This document shows positions 63,532 to 64,000 of a DNA stretch of 64,000 bases, piece after piece. The notes under the pieces are model-generated. The model was given only the letters and a program-made list of their open reading frames with translations, was not told where the DNA came from and searched no databases. The first letter of the stretch is position 1, and each line of letters begins with the position of its first letter. The translations under genes were made by a program, and so were the position numbers. This DNA comes from Algoriphagus aquaeductus (GTDB taxonomy: Bacteria > Bacteroidota > Bacteroidia > Cytophagales > Cyclobacteriaceae): the NCBI RefSeq assembly GCF_003253485.1, contig NZ_QKTX01000020.1:1-64000 (forward strand), in the 5' to 3' direction.

Positions 63532-63662
63532 TCATGGTGTTTAAATGTTTTACTTTACTTATTGATATAAGTAAGTCACCAAGTCGTTTATAAAACAATA
63601 GTCATCAGATTTTCCAAGGATTCCACTGAGTCATAAATTGGTTTTTTTTTACTTAATTCAGT

Positions 63663-64000
63663 TTGGATAGAAACCGGACTTTGGGGCCTTCCCGGAGCCT
63701 TGAGGTCCAACAAGGAGACAGTTTGGAGATCGGGGTTTTTGGGAAGTATGTGGATCCTAAGAAAGTTAGGCTAAGCCCAGCCAGTTTCGTTCGAACAGGA
63801 TTGGACCAAAAGATTATTCGAACATTAGCCGAGTATGGTCAGAATTTGGCAGCTGCTCCTAATTAAATCGCCATTGCCAATTTGATTGCCTTGGTAATCT
63901 CAGAAGTCCAGCAAAAACCTGTTCCAGAAGCCTATATGGGGTATGCGCTCTATGATTCTGATTCGGTTTTATATGAGCAAGGTAAAGTCGTACTAAGTAA
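63663..64000 (+). pseudogene. Second decayed RHS segment, start of another displaced tip
   Basis: From LGPSRSLEVQQGDSLEIGVF it follows the intact gene (59760 onward) with a GAA-to-TAA stop at 63864-63866, and continues in frame to the window edge (VISEVQQKPVPEAYMGYALY). It begins further upstream in the RHS sequence than the first relic, so the two were formed by separate events. A third tip is expected beyond the window. Confidence 0.85.

Overview
This window looks like a chromosome segment of a member of the Bacteroidota, most likely a Cytophagales/Cyclobacteriaceae-type organism. The indicators are a SusC/SusD pair, an Oar-like TonB-dependent receptor, DUF6520, DUF6266 and DUF5675 proteins, LytTR signalling, M23 peptidases of the H-L-C type, and TAnnTTTG promoter boxes in place of strong Shine-Dalgarno sites. 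This assignment is inference from gene content; no rRNA is present.

Region by region. (1) 1-8,880 is core genome: the tail of an OmpA-like protein, an RluF-type pseudouridine synthase, an M23 peptidase, aspartyl-tRNA synthetase, a YhhN-like membrane enzyme and a large TonB-dependent receptor. (2) 8,880-34,460 is a dense defence island. In order it holds a decayed gene, a tiny membrane peptide gene with a perfect Shine-Dalgarno site, an MmeI-like type IIL restriction-modification enzyme, a NYN-domain protein, an exonuclease-BRCT protein, a convergent subtilase/AAA pair, an Avs-like Mrr-STAND protein, a two-gene cassette framed by inverted repeats, an AAA ATPase with a PD-(D/E)XK nuclease, a complete type III CBASS (CD-NTase, HORMA, TRIP13, NucC) with a 57-residue leading gene, a sigma factor/small protein/ImmA-IrrE trio, an MNT-HEPN fusion and an XRE regulator. 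Several junctions carry copies of one composite non-coding repeat. (3) 34,460-35,670 is non-coding DNA full of hairpin repeats. (4) 35,674-43,528 is a TlpA-like/SusC/SusD locus followed by convergent MauE-like and DUF6520 genes; repeats have entered or eroded two of its reading frames. (5) 43,970-49,030 carries a small basic protein gene with a possible frameshift, a LytS/LytTR two-component system and a lone lanthipeptide-type dehydratase. (6) 49,415-52,473 is a phage-like or lysis-like set (DUF6266, DUF5675, small membrane proteins). (7) 53,118-64,000 is a polymorphic-toxin RHS locus: a split RHS shell, a peptidase-tipped toxin with an exported candidate immunity protein, and displaced tip cassettes with their own immunity gene, separated by decayed copies of the shared RHS segment.

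How it works together: the island is a multi-layer antiviral arsenal (DNA restriction, second-messenger abortive infection, STAND sensing, HEPN/NTase toxin), and the RHS locus is an interbacterial weapon array built for tip exchange. The most unusual material lies in the non-coding DNA: the composite element between defence modules, the cassette inverted repeats, and palindromic or 16-bp repeats that read into or through coding sequence.
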